Source: Streptomyces sp. NBC_00440
GTDB lineage: Bacteria; Actinomycetota; Actinomycetes; Streptomycetales; Streptomycetaceae
Length of the DNA: 64,000 bases
Assembly: GCF_036014215.1 (NCBI RefSeq)
Contig: NZ_CP107922.1
Coordinates: 1 to 64,000, forward strand
Direction of reading: 5' to 3'
Made by a program: the position numbers and the translations under genes. A model generated the notes under the pieces. It worked only from the letters and a program-made list of their open reading frames with translations, did no database searches and was not told the origin of the DNA. Below are positions 17,154 through 27,777 of this stretch, piece after piece; position 1 is the first letter of the stretch, and each line of letters starts with the position of its first letter.

Positions 17154-17774
17154 TTACTGGTCTGTGGAGGGGGTCAGGTGCAGGACCTGGGCGGTGGAGT
17201 TTCCAGCGAAGAGTTGGTGGCCGGCGGGCAGGGGGCTGGTGGTGAATTCTTTGGCGAGTGCGTTCGAGCCGGCCGGGGTGAGGTTCATCGGGACGTTCTT
17301 CGCGGTGATTTTCGTCAGTGAGAGCTTGAGTCCGGTGAGTTTGGTGGTGAGGATGTCGATCCGCTGCTTGTGGTGGGTGACGGTGATGGTCCCGGTCCGG
17401 TCAGGTGTGATTTTCGCGGCGATGGCGGTGAACTCGGCCCGCCGGTTGCCGTGGTGGAAGGCGAACCCGCCGTCCTTGGCGGTCGCGGTGAGCCCGGAGA
17501 GGTCAGAGTTGATTTTCCCGCCCGCCAGGACCGTGCGGACACATCGGTGACCCTGGTCGCTGACCACAGTGGAAGGAGCGATGGCGTCCATGGTGATCCC
17601 GGCCCGGGACAGCGCTGACGCGGAGGCGTCGGTGAGGCAGAAGTCGAAGGTGGAGCCGCCGGCGATCGGCAGGGAGGGCAGCAGGCCTTGGGTCGGGGCG
17701 GCTGTGGCCTGGGGTGCGGTCACCGCCGCGGCCAGGAGACCGACGGTCAGGGCGCGGAGGAAGGGCGATGGCAC
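17154..17774 (-). CDS. Secreted protein of unknown function in terpene cluster
   Basis: A 206-residue product. The GTG at 17774 is chosen because AGGAG precedes it; it begins VPSPFLRALTVGLLAAAV and has an AxA signal peptidase site near QATAAPTQ. The mature domain holds two Cys (FDFCLTD and GHRCVRT) that may form a disulfide, and looks beta-rich with Thr/Lys repeats. No catalytic motif is recognised. Its place between terpene synthase and P450 on the same strand suggests a role in handling or exporting the hydrophobic product, which is inference from context only. Confidence 0.7.
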   Translation of the reverse strand: MPSPFLRALTVGLLAAAVTAPQATAAPTQGLLPSLPIAGGSTFDFCLTDASASALSRAGITMDAIAPSTVVSDQGHRCVRTVLAGGKINSDLSGLTATAKDGGFAFHHGNRRAEFTAIAAKITPDRTGTITVTHHKQRIDILTTKLTGLKLSLTKITAKNVPMNLTPAGSNALAKEFTTSPLPAGHQLFAGNSTAQVLHLTPSTDQ

Positions 17775-17865
17775 AGAGAGCTCCTGATGCTGCAACTGAT
17801 CGGGAAGGGGCGTGTGATCAACGCGCCCGCACAGATCGCGTTACGCGCCGGGTACGGAGTCACGC

Positions 17866-19284
17866 TCATCGGCCCTCGGGTGGCTCCGGTGAGCAGGGGT
17901 GGTGGGGGGATGTGCGGGTGCGTACGCGTAGGTGCAGGCCGTGGGGGGCCAGGGAGACGCGTGCGCGCGGTTGCACAGGCGTGGGGTCGAGCGGATCCAG
18001 CCTCCACTGCTGTGCGATCTGGGCCAGGGCCAGGGTCATTTCCGCCATGGCGAAGCGGTCCCCGATGCATTTACGGGGCCCGGCGCCGAAGGCGAGGTAG
18101 GCGCTGTCCACGGACGGCAGCACCGTCCGGTCGGCCCACCGGTGGGGGTCGAACACTTCCGGACGGGGGTAGAGGTCCGCTCTGGTGTGGACCAGGTAGG
18201 GGCTGTAGACGAGGGTTGCCCCCTCCGGTACCGCGTAGGGGCCCAGCGTGGCCGCGGTTCGGGCCTTGCGGGTCACGACCCAGACCGGCGGGTAGAGGCG
18301 CTGCGTCTCGGTCAGGAAGTGGTCGACGAAACCGAGTGCGGGGAGATCCTCGAACCGAGGCGGGCGGTGTCCCCCGGTCACGGCGATACAGGTTTCGTGC
18401 AGGCGCTGCTGGAGGATGGGATGCCGGGCGAGGAGGTAGAGCGCCCAGGACAAGGTGTCGGTGGTCGTCTCGGTGGCACCGATCAGCAGCGTGAGGACCT
18501 GGTCGTGGATCTCGGCGTCATCGAGCGCGTCACCGCCGCTTTCCTGCAGGAGGATCGAGAGAGCATCGCCCTGATCACCACCAGCGTTTCGGTAGGCGGC
18601 GACGGTCTGCTCGACAGCCGCGCGCATCAGCTCCTTCGCCCGCTCGAAACGCCGGGTGGCTGGCGTGGGAAGTCTTTCCAGAGCCCTGACCGGGTTTCGC
18701 AGGCGCCGGTCGAGGCCCTCCAGGAGATCATGCGTCACCGCGGTCAGCGTCTCCGCCGCCAGTCCCGCCGCAGGTGTGAAGAGCGTCCTGACCACCGTCC
18801 CGGTGGCCAGCTTCCTCATCTGCGCATCCACATCGATGACCAGGCCATCACTCCAGGAGCCGGCCAGCAGCCGGGCCTGCTCCGTCATGACCTGGGCGTA
18901 GCCCGGCAGTCGCCCCGGGTGGAAAACGGGCTGCAAGAGTCGGCGCTGACGCCGGTGCCGGTCGTGGACGCAGGTGGCGAGACCGTCACCGACGACCTGC
19001 CGGCCCTTGTCGAAGAACCGGCCTCCCTTGTCGAACGTCCGGTCGTTCAGCAACAGCTCCCGCACCAGTCCAGGGTCACAGACCACGAACGCCTTCACTG
19101 GGCCCAGCCCCACCTCCACCACATCACCCTGGGCAGGAAGCGACCGCAAAAACCCCAACGGGTCCCGGCGCAGCGCCGCGATATGGCCGAGGACAGGGGC
19201 ACCACCCGTTGCGCGGGGCGGCAGCCTGCCAGCTCCCGCCGAGCGTGCGGGCCCCCGGGGGCCCGCTCCACGCTTCCCGAACAA
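17866..19284 (-). CDS. Cytochrome P450 of terpene cluster
   Basis: A 472-residue P450 with all core motifs: I-helix oxygen-activation site LIGATETTTDTL, ExxR in ETQRLYPP, and the haem-binding loop FGAGPRKCIGDRFA with the proximal Cys. The overall text resembles sesquiterpene oxidases of Streptomyces such as the pentalenene and epi-isozizaene oxidising enzymes. TTG at 19284 is the likely start, seven bases after AGGGAG. It would oxidise the product of the terpene synthase encoded downstream; ferredoxin and reductase partners are not in the window. Confidence 0.85.
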   Translation of the reverse strand: MFGKRGAGPRGPARSAGAGRLPPRATGGAPVLGHIAALRRDPLGFLRSLPAQGDVVEVGLGPVKAFVVCDPGLVRELLLNDRTFDKGGRFFDKGRQVVGDGLATCVHDRHRRQRRLLQPVFHPGRLPGYAQVMTEQARLLAGSWSDGLVIDVDAQMRKLATGTVVRTLFTPAAGLAAETLTAVTHDLLEGLDRRLRNPVRALERLPTPATRRFERAKELMRAAVEQTVAAYRNAGGDQGDALSILLQESGGDALDDAEIHDQVLTLLIGATETTTDTLSWALYLLARHPILQQRLHETCIAVTGGHRPPRFEDLPALGFVDHFLTETQRLYPPVWVVTRKARTAATLGPYAVPEGATLVYSPYLVHTRADLYPRPEVFDPHRWADRTVLPSVDSAYLAFGAGPRKCIGDRFAMAEMTLALAQIAQQWRLDPLDPTPVQPRARVSLAPHGLHLRVRTRTSPHHPCSPEPPEGR

Positions 19285-19484
19285 CCCAAGACTCCCTCGC
19301 CATCAACTCACGAAAATTCACCGCGCGGCGCGATGAGAGGGCAGCCACGCCCGGTAGCAGCCCCTTGCTACACGGCTTGATCGGAAACGCGAACGAGTCC
19401 GCTGTGGTGGTGCTGTCCCACAGTCCCTAGCCCGAGCAGCCACATGCAGAGCAGTCGGGTACCGCAGCCGCATCACTCAACGAA

Positions 19485-20543
19485 TCAACAACTTGCAACT
19501 TCTCGAATCCGTTCCGCGGCCGCTTCCGGCAGTACATCATTGACGAATACTCCGACACCGGCTTCAGATCCGGCAAAGAATTTCAGCTTGTCCGCCTCCC
19601 GGCGAATAGTGAAGAGTTCAAGGTGGAGCGCGAAATCCCCCTCCGCGCCTTCTGCCTTGCCAGGCTCGGTAAACGGAGCCTGGTGCAGGGCAGAGATATA
19701 GGGTGTGGGTGATTCGCAGGAGTCGAAGATCCGGTCGAACCTGCGCAGAAGTTCCAGGTACATGCTGGAGAACTCTGCGCGCGCGTCACCACCAAGGCCG
19801 CGTAGGTCTCGCACCCGTTGCTTAGGATAGAGGTGCACTTCGTAGGGCCAGCGCGCGGCATAGGGCACGAAGGAAACCCAATAGTCTCCTTCCAGCACTA
19901 CTCGGGTCCCTTCTTCTTGCTCGCTGGCTACGACCTCATCGAAGAGGTTGCGGCCCGTCGTCATGCGATATTCTGCGGCAGAGCGGAGCATCAGGGCAGT
20001 ACTTGGGGCAACAAAGGGGTACCCGTAGATCTGCCCGTGCGGGTGATCGAGGGTCACGCCGATCTCCGCTCCCCGGTTTTCGTAGCAGAACACCTGTCGA
20101 ATCATGGGGAGCTTGGATAGTTCGGCCGTCCGATCAGTCCATGCCTCGACGACGAGGGCGGCCTGCTCCACAGTGAGGTCGGCGAAGCGCGCGTGGTGGT
20201 CAGAGGTAAAACAGACGATCTCGCAGCGTCCTGAATCGCCGACCAGTGAGGGAAACCGATTCTCGAAGACGGTCACGGCGTAATCGGCGTCAGGAATCTC
20301 ACTCTGCTGCCCGCCACGGGAGGAACAGAACGGGCACTCATCGGACGGCGGGTGGTAGGTGCGACCCTGGCGATGCGGAGCCACCGCGACCGCATCACCG
20401 AGCAGCCTGTCGTACCTAATCTCTGAAACCGCGGTCATCGGGCTGAGAGATCGCCGATCCACCGCAGAGCGGACGACGTCGTCATCGGTGTCGTAATAGA
20501 ACAGTTCACGACCATCGGCAAGCCAGGTAGAAGTTTTTCGCAC
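19485..20543 (-). CDS. galT: Galactose-1-phosphate uridylyltransferase
   Basis: A 352-residue HIT-superfamily nucleotidyltransferase. The zinc-binding CPFC is in DECPFCSSRGG and the catalytic histidine triad in DHPHGQIYGYPF, which carries the covalent UMP. Family length is normal. GTG at 20543 has GAGGAG upstream. It would exchange UMP between UDP-glucose and galactose 1-phosphate. No galE or galK is adjacent; instead the CMP-Kdo operon lies about 1 kb upstream, so a role in making an unusual activated sugar is possible. Confidence 0.87.
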   Translation of the reverse strand: MRKTSTWLADGRELFYYDTDDDVVRSAVDRRSLSPMTAVSEIRYDRLLGDAVAVAPHRQGRTYHPPSDECPFCSSRGGQQSEIPDADYAVTVFENRFPSLVGDSGRCEIVCFTSDHHARFADLTVEQAALVVEAWTDRTAELSKLPMIRQVFCYENRGAEIGVTLDHPHGQIYGYPFVAPSTALMLRSAAEYRMTTGRNLFDEVVASEQEEGTRVVLEGDYWVSFVPYAARWPYEVHLYPKQRVRDLRGLGGDARAEFSSMYLELLRRFDRIFDSCESPTPYISALHQAPFTEPGKAEGAEGDFALHLELFTIRREADKLKFFAGSEAGVGVFVNDVLPEAAAERIREVASC

Positions 20544-21566
20544 GAAAGGGCTCCTCGTCGCCAGCTGATGCAGCTCAATGGGGTCGGTCGGTCAGGTCCG
20601 CATCCCGCGCATTCGCGAGTTGGCCACAGCCTGACCAATCTGTGGCTCGACCGGGACGTCGGTCTCCACCAGGACACGCCCGAATACCAGAACCCCCTCG
20701 GGTCCCACGGCGGCCAACCAAGGCCGCCGTGGGCCGCCCGGTCGCGGGCAGCATCGCGCCGGACGCAGGGCGGCCACGGGCCGGGCTGCACGCCGGCACC
20801 GGCCCATCCTTAGGGTGATCACGCGATCTCAACGGCACCGGGCACTGGCGCGTTGCGCAGCCAAACGGGCGACAGTGATGCCACGTGCCTCTGCCGCCCG
20901 GACCCGACCGACCGGAACTCAGGGTGCTCGTCAATACTGGTCGCAACCATGCAGAGCCAGGGGTGGGTGGAACGGAGGTCTCGTAGCTGCGGGCTCCGGT
21001 GTTTCAGGAACCGCTGACTCCTGAGCCGGGGTTTCTCCTGCTGCCCCATCAAGGAACGGGAGACGGCCATGCCCACTCGGGCAGGCCTTGCTACTACCGC
21101 CTTTGCAACCGTCGCGGCCCTTGCCCGCACCGGCACGCCGTGGTCGACAACGGCGGCTGCTCGAATGCCGACGGAGCCGCACCCCCTGATGGCCCGTCCG
21201 ACAACATGGCATTGGTCACGTCCATGTTCCTGTCGGCCCTGCGAGGCGCCAGCGGGGCGACGACCGGGGTGGAAGGGGTGGGGGTGTCCTGCCACGGAGG
21301 CGATACAGCAGGGGGCAGCGGAGATGAGGAACAGCTCCCCCGGTCTGGATTCACGTACCTCCGACACTCGGACCTCCACCTCGACGTGCCCGGGATCCCG
21401 AACCCGGCCCCGGCATCCTGTCCCCCAACAATCCGCCCACCCCGAAGCGAACTTGCGCTAACCCAGGCGAGCCTCCTCACACCGCTTAATGACGCCCGGT
21501 GCGCACCCACAGCGGAAGACCGACGCAGTACTCACCGGTAAGGGTCCTGCAACTCCTCCGGTGGGG
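20544..21566. other. One-kilobase stretch without a supported gene
   Basis: Several frames are open but none has family-like sequence together with a ribosome site. The region separates galT from kdsB, both on the minus strand, so it should hold the galT promoter and any kdsB terminator. A perfect 12-bp hairpin lies at 20704-20733. Confidence 0.5.
20704..20733. terminator. Perfect GC-rich hairpin
   Basis: Arms CCCACGGCGGCC (20704-20715) and GGCCGCCGTGGG (20722-20733) enclose the six-base loop AACCAA. It sits between two minus-strand transcription units, and its strength suits transcript ending or RNA end protection. There is no U-tract. Confidence 0.5.
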
Positions 21567-22310
21567 TCAGCCGTCCTGTTGTGTGAGGCGTGTACGGATC
21601 TGCTCCAGGTCGGCAGCCGTGTCGATGCCAGTGCTCTCTCCCTGGACGGTAATCACGCTGATGCGATGGCCATGGTGGAGGGCGCGGAGCTGTTCGAGGC
21701 CTTCCGCCTGTTCCGAAGGGGCGGGCGGCATGTGGGTGTACTGGGTGAGGAAGCTGGCACGGTAGGCGTAGAGACCGATGTGCTGGTAGCGGGTGACGTG
21801 TGTCTTGTGGCGGTCATAGGGGATCGGGGCGCGTGAGAAGTACAGGGCGTGCCCCGCGGAGTCGAAGACGACTTTCACCACGCCCGGGTCGGTTACCTGT
21901 TGGGGGGTGCTGATCGGGCTGGCGAGGGTGGCCATGGGCATATCGGGGTTCTCGGAGAGGGTGAGGGTGAGCTGGTCGATCCAGTCGGGGTCGACCAGTG
22001 GTTCATCGCCCTGGATGTTCACCACGATTTGGGCCGTGCTGTCGGCTGTGGCTTCGGCAACCCGGTCGGTTCCGCTGATATGGGCAGGTGAGGTCATGGA
22101 CACCGTGGCGCCGAATCCGGTGCAGACCGTGGCGATCCGCTCGTCATCGGTAGCGATGAGTACGTGTTCCAGGGTGCGTGCGCGTATCACGCGGCGCCAG
22201 ACGTGCTCGATCATCGGGCTGCCCGCGATGTCGCACAGCACCTTGCCCGGAAGTCTTGTCGACCCGTACCGGGCTGGGATGACCCCCCATGCCCCAGCGA
22301 CGGTCTTCAC
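21567..22310 (-). CDS. kdsB: CMP-Kdo synthetase (3-deoxy-manno-octulosonate cytidylyltransferase)
   Basis: A 247-residue protein, almost the same length as the E. coli enzyme. The nucleotide-binding start IPARYGSTRLPGKVL, then IATDDERI, NIQGDEPLV, YFSRAPIPYDR and HIGLYAYRASFL are the successive KdsB signatures. The GTG at 22310 follows GGGAGGA and overlaps the stop of the kdsD-like gene by four bases. It activates Kdo with CTP to CMP-Kdo, normally for lipopolysaccharide in Gram-negatives; finding it in a Streptomyces-type genome implies a different sink. Confidence 0.92.
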   Translation of the reverse strand: MKTVAGAWGVIPARYGSTRLPGKVLCDIAGSPMIEHVWRRVIRARTLEHVLIATDDERIATVCTGFGATVSMTSPAHISGTDRVAEATADSTAQIVVNIQGDEPLVDPDWIDQLTLTLSENPDMPMATLASPISTPQQVTDPGVVKVVFDSAGHALYFSRAPIPYDRHKTHVTRYQHIGLYAYRASFLTQYTHMPPAPSEQAEGLEQLRALHHGHRISVITVQGESTGIDTAADLEQIRTRLTQQDG

Positions 22311-22936
22311 AGTTCCTCCCGTGTCAGACTGCCCAGGGCTCCGGCCGGGTGCACGCGGGCGAGGTCGCGCAGGGACCAGCCACGATGGGTAGCCAGGGTC
22401 ATTGCCAGGGCATGCCCCATAGCAAGCGCGACGGTGCTGCTGGCGGTCGCCGAGATACCCAAGGGGCATGCCTCGGCGGCGACGGACGCGTCGAGAACCG
22501 CGTCAGCGGTCCTCGCGAGCGGGCTGTCCGGAGTCCCGGTGAGCGCGATCACCGAAACGCCGGCGCCGCGCAGGGCGTCGACCACCAGCAGAGTTTCTGC
22601 TGTCCGGCCGCTCTTGCTGACCGCGATCGCCACGTCTGCCTCGCCGACGATTCCGAGTCCGCCGTGCAGAGCGTCGCTGGCGTGCAGGAAGAGGGCCGCA
22701 GTGCCGGAGGAGGTGAAGGTTGCCGCGAGTTTGGCCGCTACCAGTCCCGAGGTCCCGACACCCGTGACTGCCACGAGTCGTGGGCACCCGGCGAGCAGGC
22801 CGAATGCTCCTGCGGGCCCGGCGCGCTCGAGACGCTCCGCCGCTGAGCGCACTTCGTGCGCCTCCTGCAGCATCCACATGCGCATCTGCGCCGTGATATC
22901 TGCCCGGCCACCGATGCCTTCGGGGGGCGGTGTCAT
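22307..22936 (-). CDS. kdsD: SIS-domain arabinose-5-phosphate isomerase-like protein
   Basis: A 209-residue single SIS-domain protein. GVGTSGLVAAKLAATFTSSG and FLHASDALHGGLGIV correspond to the sugar-phosphate binding loops of KdsD/GutQ, and AVSKSGRTAETLLVV to the SIS core. The two CBS domains of E. coli KdsD are absent, as in short-form isomerases. ATG 22936 overlaps the kdsA stop by one base (TGATG) and the 3-prime end overlaps kdsB, so the three are translationally coupled. Expected reaction: ribulose 5-phosphate to arabinose 5-phosphate. Confidence 0.85.
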   Translation of the reverse strand: MTPPPEGIGGRADITAQMRMWMLQEAHEVRSAAERLERAGPAGAFGLLAGCPRLVAVTGVGTSGLVAAKLAATFTSSGTAALFLHASDALHGGLGIVGEADVAIAVSKSGRTAETLLVVDALRGAGVSVIALTGTPDSPLARTADAVLDASVAAEACPLGISATASSTVALAMGHALAMTLATHRGWSLRDLARVHPAGALGSLTREEL

Positions 22937-23805
22937 CAGTTTCCCTTCACCAGTTCGTCCATTGCTTTGAGCTCGGCGAGCAGTGCCGGAAGGCGGTCCA
23001 GGTGGAGGCTGTTGCTGCCGTCGCTCAAGGCCCGCGGGGGGTCCTCGTGAACTTCCATGAACACCCCGGCGACACCGACTGCGACGGCGGCCCGTGCCAG
23101 ATGGGCAATGAACTGCGGCTGGCCGCCCGTTGTGTCTCCTGCCGCGCCGGGCTGCTGCACACTGTGCGTCGCGTCGAACAGCACTGGCGCACCCGTCTCC
23201 CGCAGCATCACCAGCGACCGGTAGTCCACCACCAGGTCCTGATAGCCGAAGGCGAAGCCCCGCTCCGTGACCATGACCGCGTCGTTGCCGGCCGAGCGCG
23301 CTTTTTCCACCATTGGCACAGCCTGTGCGGGGGAAAGGAACTGGCCCTTCTTGATGTTCACCGGACGTCCTGCCGCGCACACCGCGAGCAGGAGGTCGGT
23401 CTGCCGGCAGAGGAACGCTGGAACTTGCAGCACGTCCGCGACTTCTGCCACCGCGTCAACGTCCTGGCGTTCGTGTACATCAGTGAGCACCGGGACCTCC
23501 ACCTCGGCCCGAACGCGCCTCAGAGTCTCTAGGCCTTCCTGAAGGCCGGGGCCCCGAAAGGAGCGTACGGAGCTTCGGTTCGCCTTGTCGTAGGACGCCT
23601 TGAACACGTAGGGGACCCCAGCTCTCCGAGCGATGTCAGCGATCCGCTCGGCGTGACGCAATGCCATATCAGCATTTTCGATCACACAGGGCCCGGCGAT
23701 GAGCGCGAACGGGCCGTCCTGTTCGACTACCACGTCGCCGATCCGTACCCGCGTAACCGCACCAGGGGTTGCAGGGTGCCTTCCGCCGGTCACGGCTGAC
23801 GCCAC
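22936..23805 (-). CDS. kdsA: Kdo-8-phosphate synthase
   Basis: A 289-residue barrel aldolase. LIAGPCVIEN, KASYDKANRSS, VNIKKGQFLSP and FDATHSVQQPG are strict KdsA motifs, distinct from DAHP synthases. The Cys in GPCVIE marks the metal-dependent class. It condenses arabinose 5-phosphate with PEP. It is the first gene of the coupled operon; the GTG at 23805 is used, although its ribosome site is weak. KdsC phosphatase is not in the operon and would have to be supplied elsewhere. Confidence 0.92.
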   Translation of the reverse strand: MASAVTGGRHPATPGAVTRVRIGDVVVEQDGPFALIAGPCVIENADMALRHAERIADIARRAGVPYVFKASYDKANRSSVRSFRGPGLQEGLETLRRVRAEVEVPVLTDVHERQDVDAVAEVADVLQVPAFLCRQTDLLLAVCAAGRPVNIKKGQFLSPAQAVPMVEKARSAGNDAVMVTERGFAFGYQDLVVDYRSLVMLRETGAPVLFDATHSVQQPGAAGDTTGGQPQFIAHLARAAVAVGVAGVFMEVHEDPPRALSDGSNSLHLDRLPALLAELKAMDELVKGN

Positions 23806-24318
23806 CGCTGGTGAGGCGCCGCACTGTGCTGCACAAGCCTGTCACTCCAGCACCGCGGGGCTGTGGGCGAGTGACGAAGTGGAAGCCACCATCGCCCCCG
23901 CAGCCACGGCAGAGACGGCGGTGGCGGCCGGCGCGGCTGCCGCCACCGGGTAAGAGCAGCCCGGGAAGCGATGGCGACAGGGCGGCATTCAGGATTCTTC
24001 AGCACGCCAGGAGACTGACCAGGAAAAACGGTTCACCATGCTGCGAGTCACCCAAAAGACGTACCTCAGTTGATGATCCGATGGCCTTCATGCCCACCGG
24101 CTGCCCGTGCCGCTCTACGGATTGCGCGTGCAGATGGCCTGGCAGTGCCGAGTGACCGGGCGAACTCCGCGGGAGCTTGCGCCGGTGGCTCAGGCTGGCG
24201 AGCCCATCTCGCCGTGCCCCAATCGCTCCCGGCGAGCCCTCGGCACACAGGGTGATCACGTGCGTAGCGTTTGTTACTCAGTGGAGCTTGAGGCCCCACG
24301 GGATGAGGGAGGTATGGC
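23806..24318. other. Divergent intergenic region
   Basis: This lies between the kds operon (minus) and the secreted EIIB-like gene (plus). I see no supported gene; promoters for both units should lie here. Confidence 0.5.
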
Positions 24319-25538
<1,220 letters not shown>

Positions 25539-25803
25539 CACCCAGGAAGAACCCCATTCGCCTACACGTTGAGTCGTCCAATCCGCTGGGTCGCATTTAC
25601 GCCCCCTCGCCTCTCCGGCGTGGCACCCGCGTGAATAGCCCCTGCCGCTTCCGGCGGCTCACGAGCGCGGCGTTCCGCAACGCGATGGTGGGGAGGGCTC
25701 GTGCCATTGATGCAAGGTGCTGAGGACCAGCAGTACGGGGAAATCCCGTTGTCCCTCAGCACCCCGCCTTCACCGAAGCGGGCTTCACTCTGTCCTACTT
25801 ACG
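25539..25803. other. Short intergenic stretch
   Basis: Nothing supported on either strand between the truncated terpene synthase and the small secreted protein gene. Confidence 0.4.
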
Positions 25804-26058
25804 TCACTCCGCGATCTTGCCGTAGTAGGAGATGGACCCCATTTCGTTGTCCTTGCTCAGCTTGAGGATCAGGTCGGCCTCGACATCCGGCGCGCTCGTC
25901 GGGATACGGAGACGCTGAGAGTGGTCCCCCTCGTCCGCCGGCGCGCTGTGCCGCAGTTGCGGGGCGCCGGAAGGCGAGGCCGTAGCGGGGAACGCCACGC
26001 ACACAGGCAGGAGCAGAGCTCCGACGGCCATACAGGTCCACTTAATTGCCTTTGTCAT
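25804..26058 (-). CDS. Small secreted protein (84 aa)
   Basis: The signal peptide is clear: MTKAIKWTCMAVGALLLPV with an AxA site at PATASPSG (about residue 28). The mature part is about 56 residues, polar, ending SISYYGKIAE. The ribosome site AGGAAAG lies upstream of ATG 26058. No family is recognised. Confidence 0.7.
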   Translation of the reverse strand: MTKAIKWTCMAVGALLLPVCVAFPATASPSGAPQLRHSAPADEGDHSQRLRIPTSAPDVEADLILKLSKDNEMGSISYYGKIAE

Positions 26059-26202
26059 GAATCTTTCCTACCATCTGGCGCTCGCTGCCGGGCCTCGCCC
26101 CGGGCCTGTCACTCCTTCAGAGACCGGTCAGCACCCGGTTGCCGCATGGCATCGACGCAGCCGCGTGAGCTTGACTCTGCCGGGGATCTTGGACCGTCGA
26201 GG

Positions 26203-27060
26203 TCAGGTGCCCAGGGTTCGCCATGACTTCGGCCGGGGCATCTCGCGCTGGTCGAGGTAGTTCTGGAAGGAGTCGGTCGGCGAGGAGCAGGTGATTCCTC
26301 GGTTGGTGGCAGTTGGCTGAGGCGCTCGATGTTGACGGCGATGGCCGTCAGGACGTGCTGGATGTGGGCCTTTCCCTGTCCTCGGTAGCAGCAGCGCCGC
26401 ATGCCGTATCCGTGGGCGAACTCGTTGATGGTCCCCTCCACTCCGGAGCGGACCGCGTAACGGGTCTTCCATTCGAGCGTCTGTTGCTCGGAGCGGACGC
26501 GGAGTTGCAGGTCGCGGAGCTCTCGCGGAGGAAAGCCCACGGTGCGGGCGCTGTCGGCGGTGGTGGTGCACTGCGTGCGGGCCGGGCAGGGGCGGCACTG
26601 GCTCTTGGTGAACCTGGCCACGATCAGCGGGGCCGCGGTGGGCGAGGAGGTCGGGTAGGGGCCATGCCAGCCCGCGCTGACCTGTCCCTGGGGCAAGTGA
26701 CCTGCTGCTGGTCGTAGTCGATGTGGAAATCGTCCCGGGCGAAACCCTTGCCTTGGCGATGCCCCCGAGTGGGGTTGGCCGGCAGCGGTCCGGTGACGGT
26801 GACCCGGTGGTCCCGGGCGGCTTGTTCCAGGTGGACAAGGGAGGCGTAGCCGCTGTCGACCAGGTGCTCGGCGGGCAGCAGGCCACGGCTCCGCAGACGT
26901 GTGTGGATGCCGGGCAGGACCTGGCTGTCGTGCGTGGTGGCCGCTGTGGTCGCCACGTCCGTGATCACGTTGGGGCCGTCGAGCGCGTAAGTCTCGGTCA
27001 GGTGAGCAGAGAACCCCTGGTCTCTGTCCGCCCGTGGCTCCGTGCCCGCGGCGGGATGCA
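26203..27060 (-). pseudogene. IS1182-family transposase remnant with frameshifts
   Basis: Reading the minus strand from about 27060, [32 protein letters not shown] and [17 protein letters not shown] fit the middle of IS1182 transposases. Near 26690 the frame shifts and continues with [30 protein letters not shown] and RSGVEGTINEFAHGYGMRR. Near 26290 it shifts again to end FQNYLDQREMPRPKSWRTL. The N-terminal half is missing. Two frameshifts and truncation make it inactive. Confidence 0.8.
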
Positions 27061-27400
27061 TGGGGTCACCGCCCGTCACCGGGACTCGGGAGAGAGGTCG
27101 TCGTCCAGGCGCAGCGGGTGGAGGTCGGCGATGCCGGATCGAGTGGCGACAGCCAGGGCGAGCACGGCGACGGTCCGCTGCCAGGTGGCGGAGAACATTC
27201 TCGCCGGCGGGTGGCCGGAGCCGCAGGTACGGCCCCCTCGTTCGAGTGACGTGATACTCCGACGGCTGTGCGTCCATCGCCGGTGCCGCTATGTTCTTTG
27301 CGGGCCCGCCGGGGGCCCGCCTCGGTTAGCGCAACTCAAGGCTGCCGAGGCGAAGGAGCCAGGCCCCACCGGAACGTGCACACCCCCTGAATCAGGGATA

Positions 27401-27429
27401 GAAGGCTCTCCGGCACCCGGAGGGCCTTC
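27401..27429. terminator. Strong hairpin, possible terminator
   Basis: GAAGGCTCTCCGG pairs with CCGGAGGGCCTTC around a CAC loop: 13 pairs, one of them G-U in RNA. No gene end is close on the plus strand, so it may be a remnant of a lost unit or shield the small genes that follow. Confidence 0.5.
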
Positions 27430-27502
27430 GCCGTGTCCACGCAGCGCAGCTCGGCGCCGGCACGGCTAGACGGAGCGGATCGAGCGCCGTCGCCGAGAGA
27501 CG

Positions 27503-27661
27503 GTGTTTCCGACTTTCCGGGGCGCGGCTGCACGGGCGTCGGGAGTGATCGGCTCCGGCTTCACCTACGGGCTGTTCCTCACCCTGATCGTCGCCTGCAA
27601 CGCCGCCGCGTTCTGCGTGACTCCCTACGTCCTCGTCCGCGGCACGATCGGGCGCCGCTGA
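27503..27661 (+). CDS. Single-span small membrane protein (52 aa)
   Basis: The GTG at 27503 opens VFPTFRGAAARASGV, followed by one hydrophobic span (about residues 18-45, with GLFLTLIVACNAAAFCV) and the basic end RGTIGRR before TGA 27659-27661. The ribosome site GAGAGACG is modest. It is an orphan small membrane protein, one of four short genes between here and 29.2 kb. Confidence 0.45.
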   Translation: MFPTFRGAAARASGVIGSGFTYGLFLTLIVACNAAAFCVTPYVLVRGTIGRR

Positions 27662-27777
27662 CCCATTGCGTACCCACAGGCCCCAGCGGAACGAAGTGGC
27701 CGGAAGCCCGGACCGCCCCCGGCAGCCGCTGAGAGACTCGGCATCGTTGTGGTCACCGAGTACCGACGGAGGACACG

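Noticed and set aside
20819..21541. Open frames on both strands between galT and kdsB
   Set aside because: No ribosome site or domain sequence fits; one hydrophobic-looking start at 21069 does not continue as a secretory protein.
22936..23805. Possible DAHP synthase instead of KdsA
   Set aside because: KANRSS and FDATHSVQQPG are KdsA-specific, and the neighbours encode the isomerase and CMP-Kdo synthetase.
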